From an uncultured Spartobacteria bacterium (GTDB lineage: Bacteria; Verrucomicrobiota; Verrucomicrobiia; Chthoniobacterales; Terrimicrobiaceae), in contig CALFPA010000123.1 of the NCBI GenBank assembly GCA_937919825.1, positions 1 to 61,000 on the forward strand: DNA of 61,000 nucleotides, given 5' to 3'. The translations under genes and the position numbers were made by a program. Below are positions 49,201 through 56,944 of the stretch, in pieces. The notes under the pieces are model-generated. The model worked only from the letters and a program-made list of their open reading frames with translations, was not told the origin of the DNA and searched no databases. Each line of letters starts with the position of its first letter. The first letter of the stretch is position 1.

Positions 49201-50364
49201 TCAGCGCCCGGGCATCGCCTCGAGCACCACGCCTTTGAGATATTCCGTCTCAGGCTGACCCATGACCACCGGATGGTCCAGTGGTTGGCCGATGCGGCGG
49301 ATCAACCGCATGTTGCGCCGGGCGTCATTCAACCCCTCGGCGATCGAATCCTCAAACTCGTGGGCGCGCACATGGTGCGAGCAGGAAAAGCTCACCAGCA
49401 CGCCGTTTTTGGAAAGCAGCTTCGCCGCCCGCGCATGGAGATCGCGGTAGCCGCGCAAGGCTTCGGCGATGCGTCCCCTCGCCTTCGTGAAGGACGGAGG
49501 ATCCAAAATAATCAGGTCGTATTCGGGGCGGTCGGGGCGCTTCAGAAAATCAAACACATCGTCCTGCCGAGACTCCGCCGCGACGCCGTTGCGTTGAACA
49601 TTCGCACGGAGCGCGGCGATGCTTTCGGTTCCCGACTCGACCGCGGTGACCGAAGCCGCACCGGCCTTCGCGCAAGCGAGTGCGAATCCCCCTTGATTCG
49701 AAAAACAATCCAGCACCGAGCGGCCCGATGCCATCGCCGCCACGATCCCGTAGGATTCGAGCTGGTCGAGATACAGGCCTGTCTTGTGCCCACCGAGTGG
49801 ATCGACAAGGAACTTCACACCCGCTGCCTCGACCTCGATCGCGCCAGGATTTTCTCCGACAAGAACGCCCGTTCTCATTTCCAAAACCTCGGAGGCCCGC
49901 ACTGGAGCGTCGTTGCGTTCGATCACGCAAGCCGCCCCGGTGGTTTCCGCCAAGACCTGCGCGAGGATTTGGCGGTGACGGTCCATCGCCGCCGTGTTGG
50001 TTTGAAGCACCGCCACAGGGCCGTAGCGGTCGGCGATCACGCCCGGCAGGCCATCACTCTCACTCCAGACCAGACGGCACAAATCCAGACGGCACCCCGC
50101 ATGGCGTCGATATTCGACCGCTTGCGAAATCCGGCGCTGGAAAAAATCCGCATCCAAGTCCTGCCGGTGCCGCGAAAACCTGCGGGCAACAATCTGCGAA
50201 CGGGAATTGAAAATGCCAACGCCGAGGAGTTGGTCGCGCCCATCCTTGATCGAAACGACATCCCCATCCGCAGGCGCGCCGAAAGTTTTTAAAACCTCGC
50301 TGGAGTAAACCCAATCGTGACCATGCAAAATCCGCGAACGCGGACGAACAACAATTCCACCCAT
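49201..50364 (-). CDS. Class I SAM-dependent rRNA methyltransferase, RlmI-like
   Basis: This 387-residue protein has an N-terminal PUA-like domain (about 1-70), an EEHUD-type middle region (LVWSESDGLPGVIADRYG) and a C-terminal Rossmann methyltransferase. That part has VLDCFSNQGGFALACAKAGA (motif I, about 219-238), IILDPPSFTKARG (motif IV with the DPPSF signature) and VSFSCSHHV. RlmI makes m5C in 23S rRNA. The His-rich SCSHHV end is typical. It follows the MEKHLA gene by 6 bases. Confidence 0.92.
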   Translation of the reverse strand: MGGIVVRPRSRILHGHDWVYSSEVLKTFGAPADGDVVSIKDGRDQLLGVGIFNSRSQIVARRFSRHRQDLDADFFQRRISQAVEYRRHAGCRLDLCRLVWSESDGLPGVIADRYGPVAVLQTNTAAMDRHRQILAQVLAETTGAACVIERNDAPVRASEVLEMRTGVLVGENPGAIEVEAAGVKFLVDPLGGHKTGLYLDQLESYGIVAAMASGRSVLDCFSNQGGFALACAKAGAASVTAVESGTESIAALRANVQRNGVAAESRQDDVFDFLKRPDRPEYDLIILDPPSFTKARGRIAEALRGYRDLHARAAKLLSKNGVLVSFSCSHHVRAHEFEDSIAEGLNDARRNMRLIRRIGQPLDHPVVMGQPETEYLKGVVLEAMPGR

Positions 50365-50370
50365 ATGGCG

Positions 50371-50853
50371 TCAGCTTTTATCGGACTCGAGAAATTCCCA
50401 AGAGGAAAAGGTCGCGGCCTGCCCCGCATAGGCGCCGGTGGCATCTAGCACATTCCACACGATCGCCTTCCGGATGCGAAATCTCCGCCCCGTCCGCGAA
50501 ATTCGAATGCCCGAGTAGTCGTCGATGAAACCATTCTCTCGCACACGCCGCAGAAATTCCGCCCGCTCGTCCCGGTGCATCGGCTCCGCCGTGTGGCGCG
50601 AGGGGGTTTTCACCAAAGTCTCCCAATCCATTTCCCACAAGCCGAGCGCGGTGAGGTTCGCGTAGTTCAGCATCTGGTCCGCTTCCGCACCCCCCGAGAC
50701 AACGACAAACGGAGCCTCAAAAAGGAGGCGCGCATCGAGGACTGCATCGCCAGTTGGCTCGATCAAATGCCGCCCCGTCCATCGATGAAAACTCGCCATC
50801 AGCGCCGCACCCCGCTCCACCAGCCAATCCTGTTTTTCATTCCACAAATCCAT
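50371..50853 (-). CDS. MEKHLA-domain protein
   Basis: This 160-residue protein matches the MEKHLA family, a PAS-related sensor-like domain. Recognisable stretches are HRWTGRHLIEP, LLFEAPFVVVSGGAEADQML, NYANLTALGLWEMDWETL and GIRISRTGRRFRIRKAIVWN. No effector domain is attached. It is coupled to the rRNA methyltransferase gene. The ligand and role are unknown. Confidence 0.85.
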   Translation of the reverse strand: MDLWNEKQDWLVERGAALMASFHRWTGRHLIEPTGDAVLDARLLFEAPFVVVSGGAEADQMLNYANLTALGLWEMDWETLVKTPSRHTAEPMHRDERAEFLRRVRENGFIDDYSGIRISRTGRRFRIRKAIVWNVLDATGAYAGQAATFSSWEFLESDKS

Positions 50854-50906
50854 GTCGTGCGATTTCGCGATCCGCGAGGTTTTGAGTCTGCCTCGGCTTT
50901 TAAGGT

Positions 50907-51716
50907 TTATTGTCCCAACTCGGGAGTGAGCCAGACTTCCTTGAGGATTTGGACGCGATTGTTCCAGAGGGTGTTTCCACCTTTGCGAAGCGAGACTTCG
51001 CGGACGCCCTCTTCGACATCGGTGGTGATCGGGGTGTTGCCGATGAAGTTTCCATCGATGAAGAGATCGAGGCCGTTCATGTCTGCGCCATTCGCCGTGG
51101 GCTTGATGACAACTTTGTGGCGGGGAAGCGCGGTTTCTTTGGCCAGTTCGTCAAAGGTCAGGCTTTCGAGCGTGGATTCCATCTTGGCGGCGCATTCGTC
51201 CAGAGCGCGGCGGTTGCCGTTGTTACGCTTCGAAAATTGGCGCTGGGCAAGGATGCGGCCGCTCTCGACCTCCAGTGCCTTCACCGCAATGGCGGCATCA
51301 CTCTGGCTACGGACAATGTTTTCGGTCATGCCGTATGCTGTGATGCTTTCCCGAGTTTGGGTGATCCGGTTTTTTGTGATGCTGACGACGAGAAGAACAT
51401 CGGCTCCGACCAAGCGACCCAGGCGGGCGCGGTCATTCACGATGTTGTTGTAGGCGAGGCCCTGCTCGGAGAGGAGTTTCTCAAGGTGTCTGCGGCTAAT
51501 GAGCGAAACTCCGGGAGCGCGTGAAATGCCCGACTCCGCGAGGGACTCCACCATTTCGATGCCGCCATCGCCTACTTCACCGCTGAGGTCCTCGGTAATG
51601 ACGGCAAGCGAGGGGTCTTTGGCGTGGAGAATCGCGGCGGTCAGGAGTGCGCCAATTAGCAAGCTGGCATGTTTGATCAAAGAGGGGTGCGGCATTTTGG
51701 GTTTGGCAGGATTCAT
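50907..51716 (-). CDS. Secreted CsgG-like protein with PEGA-type C-terminus
   Basis: A signal peptide (to about residue 32, LHAK) is followed by a CsgG/LpoB-like domain (LAVITEDLSG...PGVSLISRRHLEKLLSEQGL...VGADVLLVVSITKN). A C-terminal PEGA-like beta domain (LDLFIDGNFIGNTPITTDVEEG) closes the protein. CsgG-fold proteins form or regulate outer-membrane assemblies, and PEGA domains bind carbohydrate or protein at the surface. It lies in a cluster of envelope proteins. An ATG at 51695 is an alternative start. Confidence 0.8.
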   Translation of the reverse strand: MNPAKPKMPHPSLIKHASLLIGALLTAAILHAKDPSLAVITEDLSGEVGDGGIEMVESLAESGISRAPGVSLISRRHLEKLLSEQGLAYNNIVNDRARLGRLVGADVLLVVSITKNRITQTRESITAYGMTENIVRSQSDAAIAVKALEVESGRILAQRQFSKRNNGNRRALDECAAKMESTLESLTFDELAKETALPRHKVVIKPTANGADMNGLDLFIDGNFIGNTPITTDVEEGVREVSLRKGGNTLWNNRVQILKEVWLTPELGQ

Positions 51717-51734
51717 CGAGAGGCCATGCGAGGG

Positions 51735-51977
51735 TTAGTGGCGAACGGGAGTTTTTCGCGATTTTTCCCACTTCATGGAGATTCGTTTTTGCTCTCTCGC
51801 GCAATCGAGCAAATACAGGTTGATCAGATTTTGGTAGGGCACATGTGTCTCGCTCGATAGCGCCTTGAAATAGCTGATCACATCGGGCTCCAAACGGATC
51901 GTCACCGCTTTTTTGAGTCGTTTGGCATAGGGGTTCGGCTTGGCAGCCGTGAAGTCATATTCTTTTTTTGTTCTCAC
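51735..51977 (-). CDS. BrnA-like (CopG/RHH) antitoxin without a visible toxin
   Basis: The GTG at 51977 gives 80 residues starting VRTKKEYDFTAAKPNPYAK (initiator Met in vivo). LKKAVTIRLEPDVISYFKAL and PYQNLINLYLLDCA complete the BrnA-type ribbon-helix-helix repressor. BrnT toxins usually precede BrnA, but the upstream gene here is an unrelated lipoprotein, so this is unpaired. The reading frame extends to 52271 only as a shadow of that lipoprotein. Confidence 0.8.
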   Translation of the reverse strand: MRTKKEYDFTAAKPNPYAKRLKKAVTIRLEPDVISYFKALSSETHVPYQNLINLYLLDCAREQKRISMKWEKSRKTPVRH

Positions 51978-51999
51978 AAGCGCGTGCTTTTTGAGGGGA

Positions 52000-52920
52000 T
52001 CACATCTGCTGCTGGAACCGCTTCGCGTTATGCCAGACGACTTGGTTCTCGCGGATGGCATTGGCGTATTTCGAATTTGGCGACATGCCAACGAGTTGGC
52101 GGAGAACCTTGTCGGCATCGGCGTAGCGACCGGTGCCTTGATAGACGATGGCGAGGATGTATCGGGCTTCCGGATCGGCTGGCATTTCCTGGATGCCTTG
52201 TTCGGCGGCGGCAGTGGCTTCCTGCCACAGGCCGGAATTGGCGAGGCGGATGGCCTGCTTGGCGGAAACACTCTTGGTGCCTCCGATTACGCGGCGGATT
52301 TTAAGAACGCTCGGGTGCAAGCTTGCGAAGATTTGATTGGCCGCTTTGTTCCGCATGCCGGCAATCATCGGGTAGGGATCGGGAGCCGAGGGATAGCCCT
52401 CCGAGGAATAGTTGGTATCCGTGTCCGAAAACTCGATGCGGCGCCCGCCAGCGATCTGCGAAGTGGAGGTCATGACCGCGCGGTAGTTCGCGATGTAGTT
52501 GGCGATCGTTTTCGTGGTGTAGCTCCGAAATGTTTCCCCCTCTTTGTTCGTGTAGGAGCTGGAGTCGCTCTGAGCGCCGGACATTCCCTCCGCCTGCAGA
52601 TAAATAAAGGCGTCGACGCCCTTGATGCGGCCACTGGTGCGGTTTTCCACAAAGCTCATCCGCTGGAATTGGCGCTCATTGATGGAATCTCCCAAATTCG
52701 CACGATCGACGAGTTGGTAGTAACCCTGCCCGGCGAAGAGTTGGAAAAGCGCGTGAGCGAGTTCACCGCAATCCGACCCCGCTTCCGGAACGATGGAAAC
52801 CCGCGAACCGCGTCCGAGGCTAAGTTCCGCAGGTTGCGGGGCATCCACCGTGATGGTGGTGCAGGAGGTGAGTAGGGCTGCGGAGACGGCGCAGAGGGCG
52901 ATCGGGGGGAATTTTCTCAT
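52000..52920 (-). CDS. TPR-containing outer-membrane lipoprotein
   Basis: The 306-residue protein has signal peptide MRKFPPIALCAVSAALLTSC with lipobox LTSC. An N-terminal alpha/beta domain (SRVSIVPEAGSDCGELAHAL...YYQLVDRANLG) resembles CsgG/LpoB-type folds. C-terminal tetratricopeptide helices follow (SGLWQEATAAAEQGIQEMPA, ARYILAIVYQGTGRYADADK). It is probably a periplasmic, outer-membrane-anchored scaffold. It neighbours other envelope genes. Confidence 0.8.
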   Translation of the reverse strand: MRKFPPIALCAVSAALLTSCTTITVDAPQPAELSLGRGSRVSIVPEAGSDCGELAHALFQLFAGQGYYQLVDRANLGDSINERQFQRMSFVENRTSGRIKGVDAFIYLQAEGMSGAQSDSSSYTNKEGETFRSYTTKTIANYIANYRAVMTSTSQIAGGRRIEFSDTDTNYSSEGYPSAPDPYPMIAGMRNKAANQIFASLHPSVLKIRRVIGGTKSVSAKQAIRLANSGLWQEATAAAEQGIQEMPADPEARYILAIVYQGTGRYADADKVLRQLVGMSPNSKYANAIRENQVVWHNAKRFQQQM

Positions 52921-52963
52921 CTCTTACTTCCTCTCAGAATTTTTGCTCGGGAGGAAACGAAAA

Positions 52964-53401
52964 TCAGCGCGAACTCGATCCCATGTAGGAGCCATTGCGC
53001 GCATTGTAGCGGTTCACGCTGCGCTCGGTGGTGACGGCGATGACACCGCCGCTGACTTGGACCGCGCTCGGCTTGCCGCTGATCGAGATGGAGCCTTGGA
53101 AGGAGCCGTTCTGCGCGTTGTAACGCTGGACGGTGCCGTTGCCGAGAAGCACGGCAATCGTCTCGCCGTCGCACCCGACATCGAGGGCGTTGTTGACGGA
53201 GATCGAGCCTTTGTAGGAGCCGTTCGCGGCGTCGCGGCGTTCGATGGTGGAGGAGTTTTTGAGGACGGCGAGGATGCCGCCGGCGTGGAGTGGCATGGAG
53301 GATGAGAGGAGTGTGAACAATGGAACAAATCTGAAGAAAAGGCCTTTGTAAAAAGCCTTTTGGCGAATGCCAAAATTGAGATGGGTGGGATGGGTGATCA
53401 T
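52964..53401 (-). CDS. Small secreted protein with three NGSxxGS repeats
   Basis: This 145-residue protein has an N-terminal hydrophobic segment ending near PLHA (about residue 40). Three degenerate repeats of about 35 residues follow: ERRDAANGSYKGSISV, QRYNAQNGSFQGSISI and NRYNARNGSYMGSSSR. They are separated by VxVxGGxIAVT-type strands. Each repeat looks like one beta-propeller blade, but three blades are too few for a closed propeller. It may oligomerise. I recognise no family. Confidence 0.65.
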   Translation of the reverse strand: MITHPTHLNFGIRQKAFYKGLFFRFVPLFTLLSSSMPLHAGGILAVLKNSSTIERRDAANGSYKGSISVNNALDVGCDGETIAVLLGNGTVQRYNAQNGSFQGSISISGKPSAVQVSGGVIAVTTERSVNRYNARNGSYMGSSSR

Positions 53402-53428
53402 GGAATGCTGGAGTTCGTGCGCGGGTCG

Positions 53429-53839
53429 TTAATCAATCCAATATCCGCCGTCGCATGACTCGTAGCTGCGCCGAGTGACGACAGTCCTAGTATGATAATG
53501 GCGCGGTTCGGCTTGATAGACAACGGTTCTCTGAGGGGCCGGGTAAACGACATAGTCGGGTTCGCGGCGGTAGGCGGGCGGATAGCTATTTCGCCGGGTG
53601 TCTTGGGCATTGCCGAACATATTTCCAGCAATGGCGCCTAGACCGCCTCCGATGGCGGCTCCTTCCAGACCTCGTCCGCTCTGGTGCCCGACGATTCCGC
53701 CTGTCGCTGCTCCCAGGATTCCTCCGACGACCGTTCCTGCCTGGGCGTCGGGACCGGTGGCGCAACCCGTGAGCATGGCGGCTGCAAAGATGGTTGTTAG
53801 GATCAGGGATTTTTTCACAAGGGATTCCATGGTTTTCAT
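53429..53839 (-). CDS. Glycine-zipper outer-membrane lipoprotein
   Basis: This 136-residue protein has a lipoprotein signal ending LTGC (about residue 26). A glycine-zipper domain follows (GTVVGGILGAATGGIVGHQS, then GAAIGGGLGAIAGNMFG), as in YMGG/SlyB-like lipoproteins that insert in or span membranes. The C-terminus is Tyr/Pro/Arg-rich (REPDYVVYPAPQRTVVYQAE). The tail resembles that of the next upstream gene (53897-54232), suggesting related functions. Confidence 0.8.
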   Translation of the reverse strand: MKTMESLVKKSLILTTIFAAAMLTGCATGPDAQAGTVVGGILGAATGGIVGHQSGRGLEGAAIGGGLGAIAGNMFGNAQDTRRNSYPPAYRREPDYVVYPAPQRTVVYQAEPRHYHTRTVVTRRSYESCDGGYWID

Positions 53840-53896
53840 TTTTTGGATGGTTGGGTTCGTTTTTTAAATCAGATGTTTTTTGTGGTTTCGTATCGT

Positions 53897-54232
53897 TTAC
53901 CAACGCGAGCGGCAGCGGTGGTTGTGCTCGCGGATCACGACTGGCTCGGAGCGGTAAATGACGGTCTGCGGGTAGTAGGTCGGGCGCATTTGCTGGTAGG
54001 GCTGCATGTAGACGGTCTGTGGCCGGGAATAAACAACTGTGGGGCGCGAGTAGTAGACCGGGGCGGGGGCGACATACGCGGGAACGGAATAAACCGGCGC
54101 GCAAGCTTGCCTGCCTTGGTTATAGTAAAAGCCGGAGCCGTTGCCGAGTTGGAAACCCCAAGAATTGGCGTGAGCTGCGGAGCCGAGTCCGAGGGCGGTG
54201 GTGATGATGGTGAGGAGGATGAGTTTTTTCAT
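53897..54232 (-). CDS. Small secreted Tyr/Pro-rich protein
   Basis: This 111-residue protein has signal peptide MKKLILLTIITTALGLGSAAHA. The mature part is low-complexity, with repeated PVYYSRPTVVYSRPQTVYMQ and YYPQTVIYRSEPVVI units, and ends HNHRCRSRW. I know no family. It shares the RSEP/REPDYVVY style of tail with the glycine-zipper lipoprotein, so both may be envelope or matrix proteins. Confidence 0.65.
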   Translation of the reverse strand: MKKLILLTIITTALGLGSAAHANSWGFQLGNGSGFYYNQGRQACAPVYSVPAYVAPAPVYYSRPTVVYSRPQTVYMQPYQQMRPTYYPQTVIYRSEPVVIREHNHRCRSRW

Positions 54233-54643
54233 AGTTGGTGGTGGTTAAACTTTCGGGAAAATCCTACGCGAGGAGATTTGGGTCGTCAAATCGGAGGCGT
54301 TGGAAACCAATGTTTTGCAATTCATTTTCAGCCGTTCAGGGGTGGTAATTTGCCGTTCGATCCTCGAAATCGACCGCTCGCCGGGAATATGAAAATCGGT
54401 GTTTTTTGAAAGCGGAACCAGAAGGTTTAACCACAGAGGACACAGAGAACACGGAGGGAGGTAGAGTAACCGAAGGTTGGCCCGAAGGGCGAAGGAGCGG
54501 GCGCGACTGAGTCAAAGAACACGGAGGGTGAATGGATCATTTCAATGCGGGCGGGATAAGAGCAGTGGGCATGCTTTTTTTTAAAATCCATGCGGTGAAT
54601 CGAACCATTATTCGCCGCAGATTTGCGTGGAATGAGTCCGGGG
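54233..54643. other. Intergenic region with dispersed repeat
   Basis: This region of 411 bases has no supported gene. It contains the dispersed repeat copy at 54429-54458 and a partial second copy near 54512-54526 (AAAGAACACGGAGGG). Between them lies a short GC-rich segment with GGCCCGAAGGGC, a small inverted repeat. Promoter elements for the 53897-54232 gene should lie near its left end, but I cannot define them. Confidence 0.6.
54429..54458 (+). repeat. Dispersed ACCACAGAGG-type repeat, copy 4
   Basis: AACCACAGAGGACACAGAGA followed by ACACGGAGGG is the longest match to the core also seen at 16631, 31647 and 34177. It is purely intergenic here. Confidence 0.75.
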
Positions 54644-55630
54644 TTAAATTTCCTTTGAGGATAATTCTTGGCGGATTTCTGCCAGCGTGAGGCGATCGCT
54701 TTGCAATTCACGGATCCGTTGCACCCGATCCGCCGCCTCGGGTTCAAAGAGTTGATACCCCGCCTCCGTCGTGTCCGCTGGTTCCAGCAGGCCCTGCTTC
54801 ATCCAGTGCCGCAATGTGGCAAGGGTCTCGCCGGTTTTTTTGGCCAGATCCCCGATGCGAAGGAGGTCCGACGAGGCGACGGCATTCGGCTGCTCACCGC
54901 CCAGAGCTTGGAAGTAGATCGCAAACGACCGCTCCACGCTCCGGGAAATGATTTTTAAGTAGTCCTCCTTGCTCCCCCCCAGTTGGGCTTTTTCGAGGGA
55001 TTTCAAATAAGGAATCCGGTCCCTTGTCCGGATCAAGGCCGGGGGATAGCCGTTCTGAAGAAGAATCAGGTTCATCAGCAATCGCGCCGTTCGGCCATTT
55101 CCATCGATGAACGGATGGATCGTTACCAAGCGATAGTGGGCTTCGGCGGCGATTTCGACCGGGTGGCTCCCAGCCATCGCAAGCAAATCCCTGAAAAACT
55201 CGGCCATCCATGCTGACACCTTGGCCGGGTTCGGCAGGACGACTCTCGAACCCGAAATCCGGACCGGGATCGACCGATAGCGCCCCGCATTTGCATCATC
55301 GATGCCCCGAAGAATCATGGCGTGAAGGTCCAACAGAATATGCTCCCTGAGGCTCGCGACCGGCGAACGCGCGATCTCCAGCACCTTGCGTAGCGCGGCC
55401 GCATGGTTTGTGGCCTCCAGATGCTCCGCCAGCGACTTCCCGCCCACCGTCAAGCCCTTCTCCACCACCACGGCCGTCTCAAGTCGGGTCAGCGTATTGC
55501 CCTCCAAAGCATTGCTTGTATAGGTCAGTTCGATCAAAAACCACTGCTCCAGGTTTTTGAGAACTTCCGGAGGCAGGGGGCGAGATTCATCGAGCCGCCG
55601 TTTTTTCTGGGTCAGGGAATCAAGATTCAT
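54644..55630 (-). CDS. Fic-domain protein with C-terminal MerR-like DNA-binding domain
   Basis: Fic proteins usually transfer AMP to target proteins. The 328-residue protein from ATG 55630 has the catalytic motif HPFIDGNGRTAR (172-183). An N-terminal inhibitory motif S39-N-A-L-E43-G44 fits the (S/T)xxxE(G/N) rule of self-inhibited Fic proteins. Residues 257-326 form a MerR-type winged helix (RIGDLAKKTGETLATLRHWM, then GYQLFEPEAADRVQRIREL). The fusion suggests a self-regulating Fic protein that binds its own promoter, where AAACCAT repeats lie. An in-frame ATG at 55651 is possible. Confidence 0.9.
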   Translation of the reverse strand: MNLDSLTQKKRRLDESRPLPPEVLKNLEQWFLIELTYTSNALEGNTLTRLETAVVVEKGLTVGGKSLAEHLEATNHAAALRKVLEIARSPVASLREHILLDLHAMILRGIDDANAGRYRSIPVRISGSRVVLPNPAKVSAWMAEFFRDLLAMAGSHPVEIAAEAHYRLVTIHPFIDGNGRTARLLMNLILLQNGYPPALIRTRDRIPYLKSLEKAQLGGSKEDYLKIISRSVERSFAIYFQALGGEQPNAVASSDLLRIGDLAKKTGETLATLRHWMKQGLLEPADTTEAGYQLFEPEAADRVQRIRELQSDRLTLAEIRQELSSKEI

Positions 55631-55634
55631 GGAT

Positions 55635-55661
55635 AAACCATAAACCATCACCTAATGGTTT
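55635..55661. promoter_or_regulatory. Candidate operator at the Fic gene start
   Basis: Two tandem AAACCAT units (55635-55641 and 55642-55648) are followed, after six bases, by the inverted copy ATGGTTT (55655-55661). The sites end 5 bases before the Fic ATG at 55630. The mix of direct and inverted half-sites suits binding by the MerR-like domain of the Fic protein itself. Confidence 0.55.
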
Positions 55662-55701
55662 CAATCATTTTAATGAGGGGGAAGGCGCGCTGGGGGCGTT
55701 C

Positions 55702-56037
55702 TCACCACGGATTTGGAACAATCACTGTGACGGGATTACCATAGGCATCGTAGCCGGGAACCGCGGCCGGGTAGTTGTTGCCCCGCTGTCCAGAATACAT
55801 GGGCGGGATGCCTTGATTCGGCGCGCCGCCGTGATCGACCAATTCATAGGAATCGTATTCGCCATCCGGGCCGCTGGATCCACCTCCGGAGTGCCGTGGG
55901 CCAGGGTGGAAGGTGCCGGGATTGCCGAACTGCACGAACTCGCGTTGTGGTGCGCAGGCACAAACCAAAGCCGCCCCTCCGACGAGGCTGAAGATTTTCG
56001 CGGAGCGCAGAAGAAGACCAGTGTTCAAGGTTTCCAT
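55702..56037 (-). CDS. Small lipoprotein of the CAPQREFV family, copy 1
   Basis: This 111-residue protein has a hydrophobic signal and a Cys in ALVCACAPQREFVQFGN. It is closely related along its length to the gene at 60337-60735, with shared blocks CAPQREFV-x-FG, GTF-x-x-GP-x-HSG, GEYDSYELVD-x-GG, PNQGI-x-PMYSG and a C-terminal IVPNPW/IIPNPW. No function is known to me. It is probably a surface-anchored lipoprotein with a Gly/Pro/Tyr-rich flexible body. Confidence 0.75.
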   Translation of the reverse strand: METLNTGLLLRSAKIFSLVGGAALVCACAPQREFVQFGNPGTFHPGPRHSGGGSSGPDGEYDSYELVDHGGAPNQGIPPMYSGQRGNNYPAAVPGYDAYGNPVTVIVPNPW

Positions 56038-56145
56038 TCTCTCAACAATTTAAGTGAGAATGTGTGAGGTTTTGTGAGATTATCCAAGCAGTTTTTCAAT
56101 TTGCCTCTCCGCGAAAAATGACACTTGACAGTATCAATGCCGTAT

Positions 56146-56160
56146 TGCAGCTTTGCTGCA
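56146..56160. promoter_or_regulatory. Candidate operator of the AbrB/PIN module
   Basis: TGCAGC (56146-56151), TTT, GCTGCA (56155-56160) is a perfect palindrome that ends on the A of the antitoxin ATG. A TTGACA -35-like hexamer lies at 56125-56130. The position over the translation start and promoter suits autorepression by the AbrB-type antitoxin. Confidence 0.6.
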
Positions 56161-56402
56161 TGACTGCCATTCCAATTTCCAAGCGAGGCACCATCACTTT
56201 GCCGCCGGAGGTTCGGCGGGCGTTGGGGTTGGATGCCGCTGCAAATCCCATGATGTTATTGGAGTTGCGGAATGGCGGAGTTTTCTTGCAACCCGCCGAG
56301 GCCATGCCCGTGCGCGATATTCCGCTGGAGACCCTGCAACAATGGATCTCGGAGGACGAACGCGGAGCGGAGAGTTTTTGGGAAAAAGCAGGCAAGGCGT
56401 GA
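56160..56402 (+). CDS. AbrB/SpoVT-type antitoxin
   Basis: The ATG at 56160 gives 80 residues with the swapped-hairpin DNA-binding motif MTAIPISKRGTITLPPEVRR and ALGLDAAANPMMLLELRNGG, typical of AbrB/MazE-type antitoxins. The C-terminal part (LETLQQWISEDERGAESFW) would wrap the toxin. Its stop overlaps the PIN-gene GTG as GTGA. Confidence 0.85.
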   Translation: MTAIPISKRGTITLPPEVRRALGLDAAANPMMLLELRNGGVFLQPAEAMPVRDIPLETLQQWISEDERGAESFWEKAGKA

Positions 56403-56809
56403 GGGTTTTTCTCGACAGTAGCGTCATTCTCTCGGCTTGCAGGTCGGAACGATCGCTCTCCCGTCTGATCACGGTCATCGCTTCCGAGCGCAGGTGGGAA
56501 TTGGTTTCCGCGGCGTATTGTCGGGCGGAAACGATCAAAAACCTCGCCAAATTTCCGAATCAAGCCTCCGCGCACTGGCAGGATTTGCAAGCCCGCATCG
56601 AGTGGGTTCCGAATGCCCTCACCACGCAGCGCCCTCTGCTCCTGACGGCCTCTAAAGACAAACCCGTGCTGATTTCCGCGCTTGCGGCCCAGTGCCTAGA
56701 GCTTTTGACCTTGGATAGCGGGGATTTCGGCATCGTGCTGGGGACAGAAGTTTACGGCATGCGTGTCAGCACACCGAGGGATTTCCTGGTTCACGCCGGC
56801 TTGGGGTAA
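56399..56809 (+). CDS. PIN-domain ribonuclease toxin
   Basis: The GTG start (GTGA overlap with the antitoxin stop) gives 136 residues. PIN acidic residues are in VFLDSSVIL (about residue 5) and LLTLDSGDFGIVLG (about 104-110), with another possible one in CRAETIKNLA (about 46). It probably cleaves RNA and is neutralised by the AbrB-type antitoxin. The longer frame back to 56153 overlaps the antitoxin out of frame and is not used. Confidence 0.8.
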   Translation: MRVFLDSSVILSACRSERSLSRLITVIASERRWELVSAAYCRAETIKNLAKFPNQASAHWQDLQARIEWVPNALTTQRPLLLTASKDKPVLISALAAQCLELLTLDSGDFGIVLGTEVYGMRVSTPRDFLVHAGLG

Positions 56810-56811
56810 AG

Positions 56812-56835
56812 TGGCGGCGAGTTTGGTTACCGCCA
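56812..56835 (+). terminator. Terminator after the AbrB/PIN module
   Basis: TGGCGG (56812-56817) pairs with CCGCCA (56830-56835) and is followed by TTTGTTTTG. It lies just after the toxin stop. The stem is short and the loop is 12 bases, so strength is uncertain. Confidence 0.5.
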
Positions 56836-56919
56836 TTTGTTTTGAAATCGGGGGAAGAGTCTGGCGGCTCGCTGAACAGGCGAAAAATAGGTGCAGCATA
56901 AAATTTTGTTTGAGTTTGG

Positions 56920-56936
56920 CATTTGTTGTGCAAATG
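56920..56936. promoter_or_regulatory. Candidate operator of the Phd/PIN module
   Basis: CATTTG (56920-56925), TTGTG, CAAATG (56931-56936) is a palindrome 8 bases upstream of the antitoxin ATG. A further GCAAATGAT copy overlaps the start codon region at 56947-56955. This arrangement fits autoregulation by a Phd/YefM antitoxin. Confidence 0.55.
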
Positions 56937-56944
56937 ATGTGCCT

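Noticed and set aside
56153-56398. Upstream extension of the first PIN toxin frame
   Set aside because: It overlaps the antitoxin gene out of frame and lacks PIN-like sequence. The GTG in the GTGA overlap is the better start.
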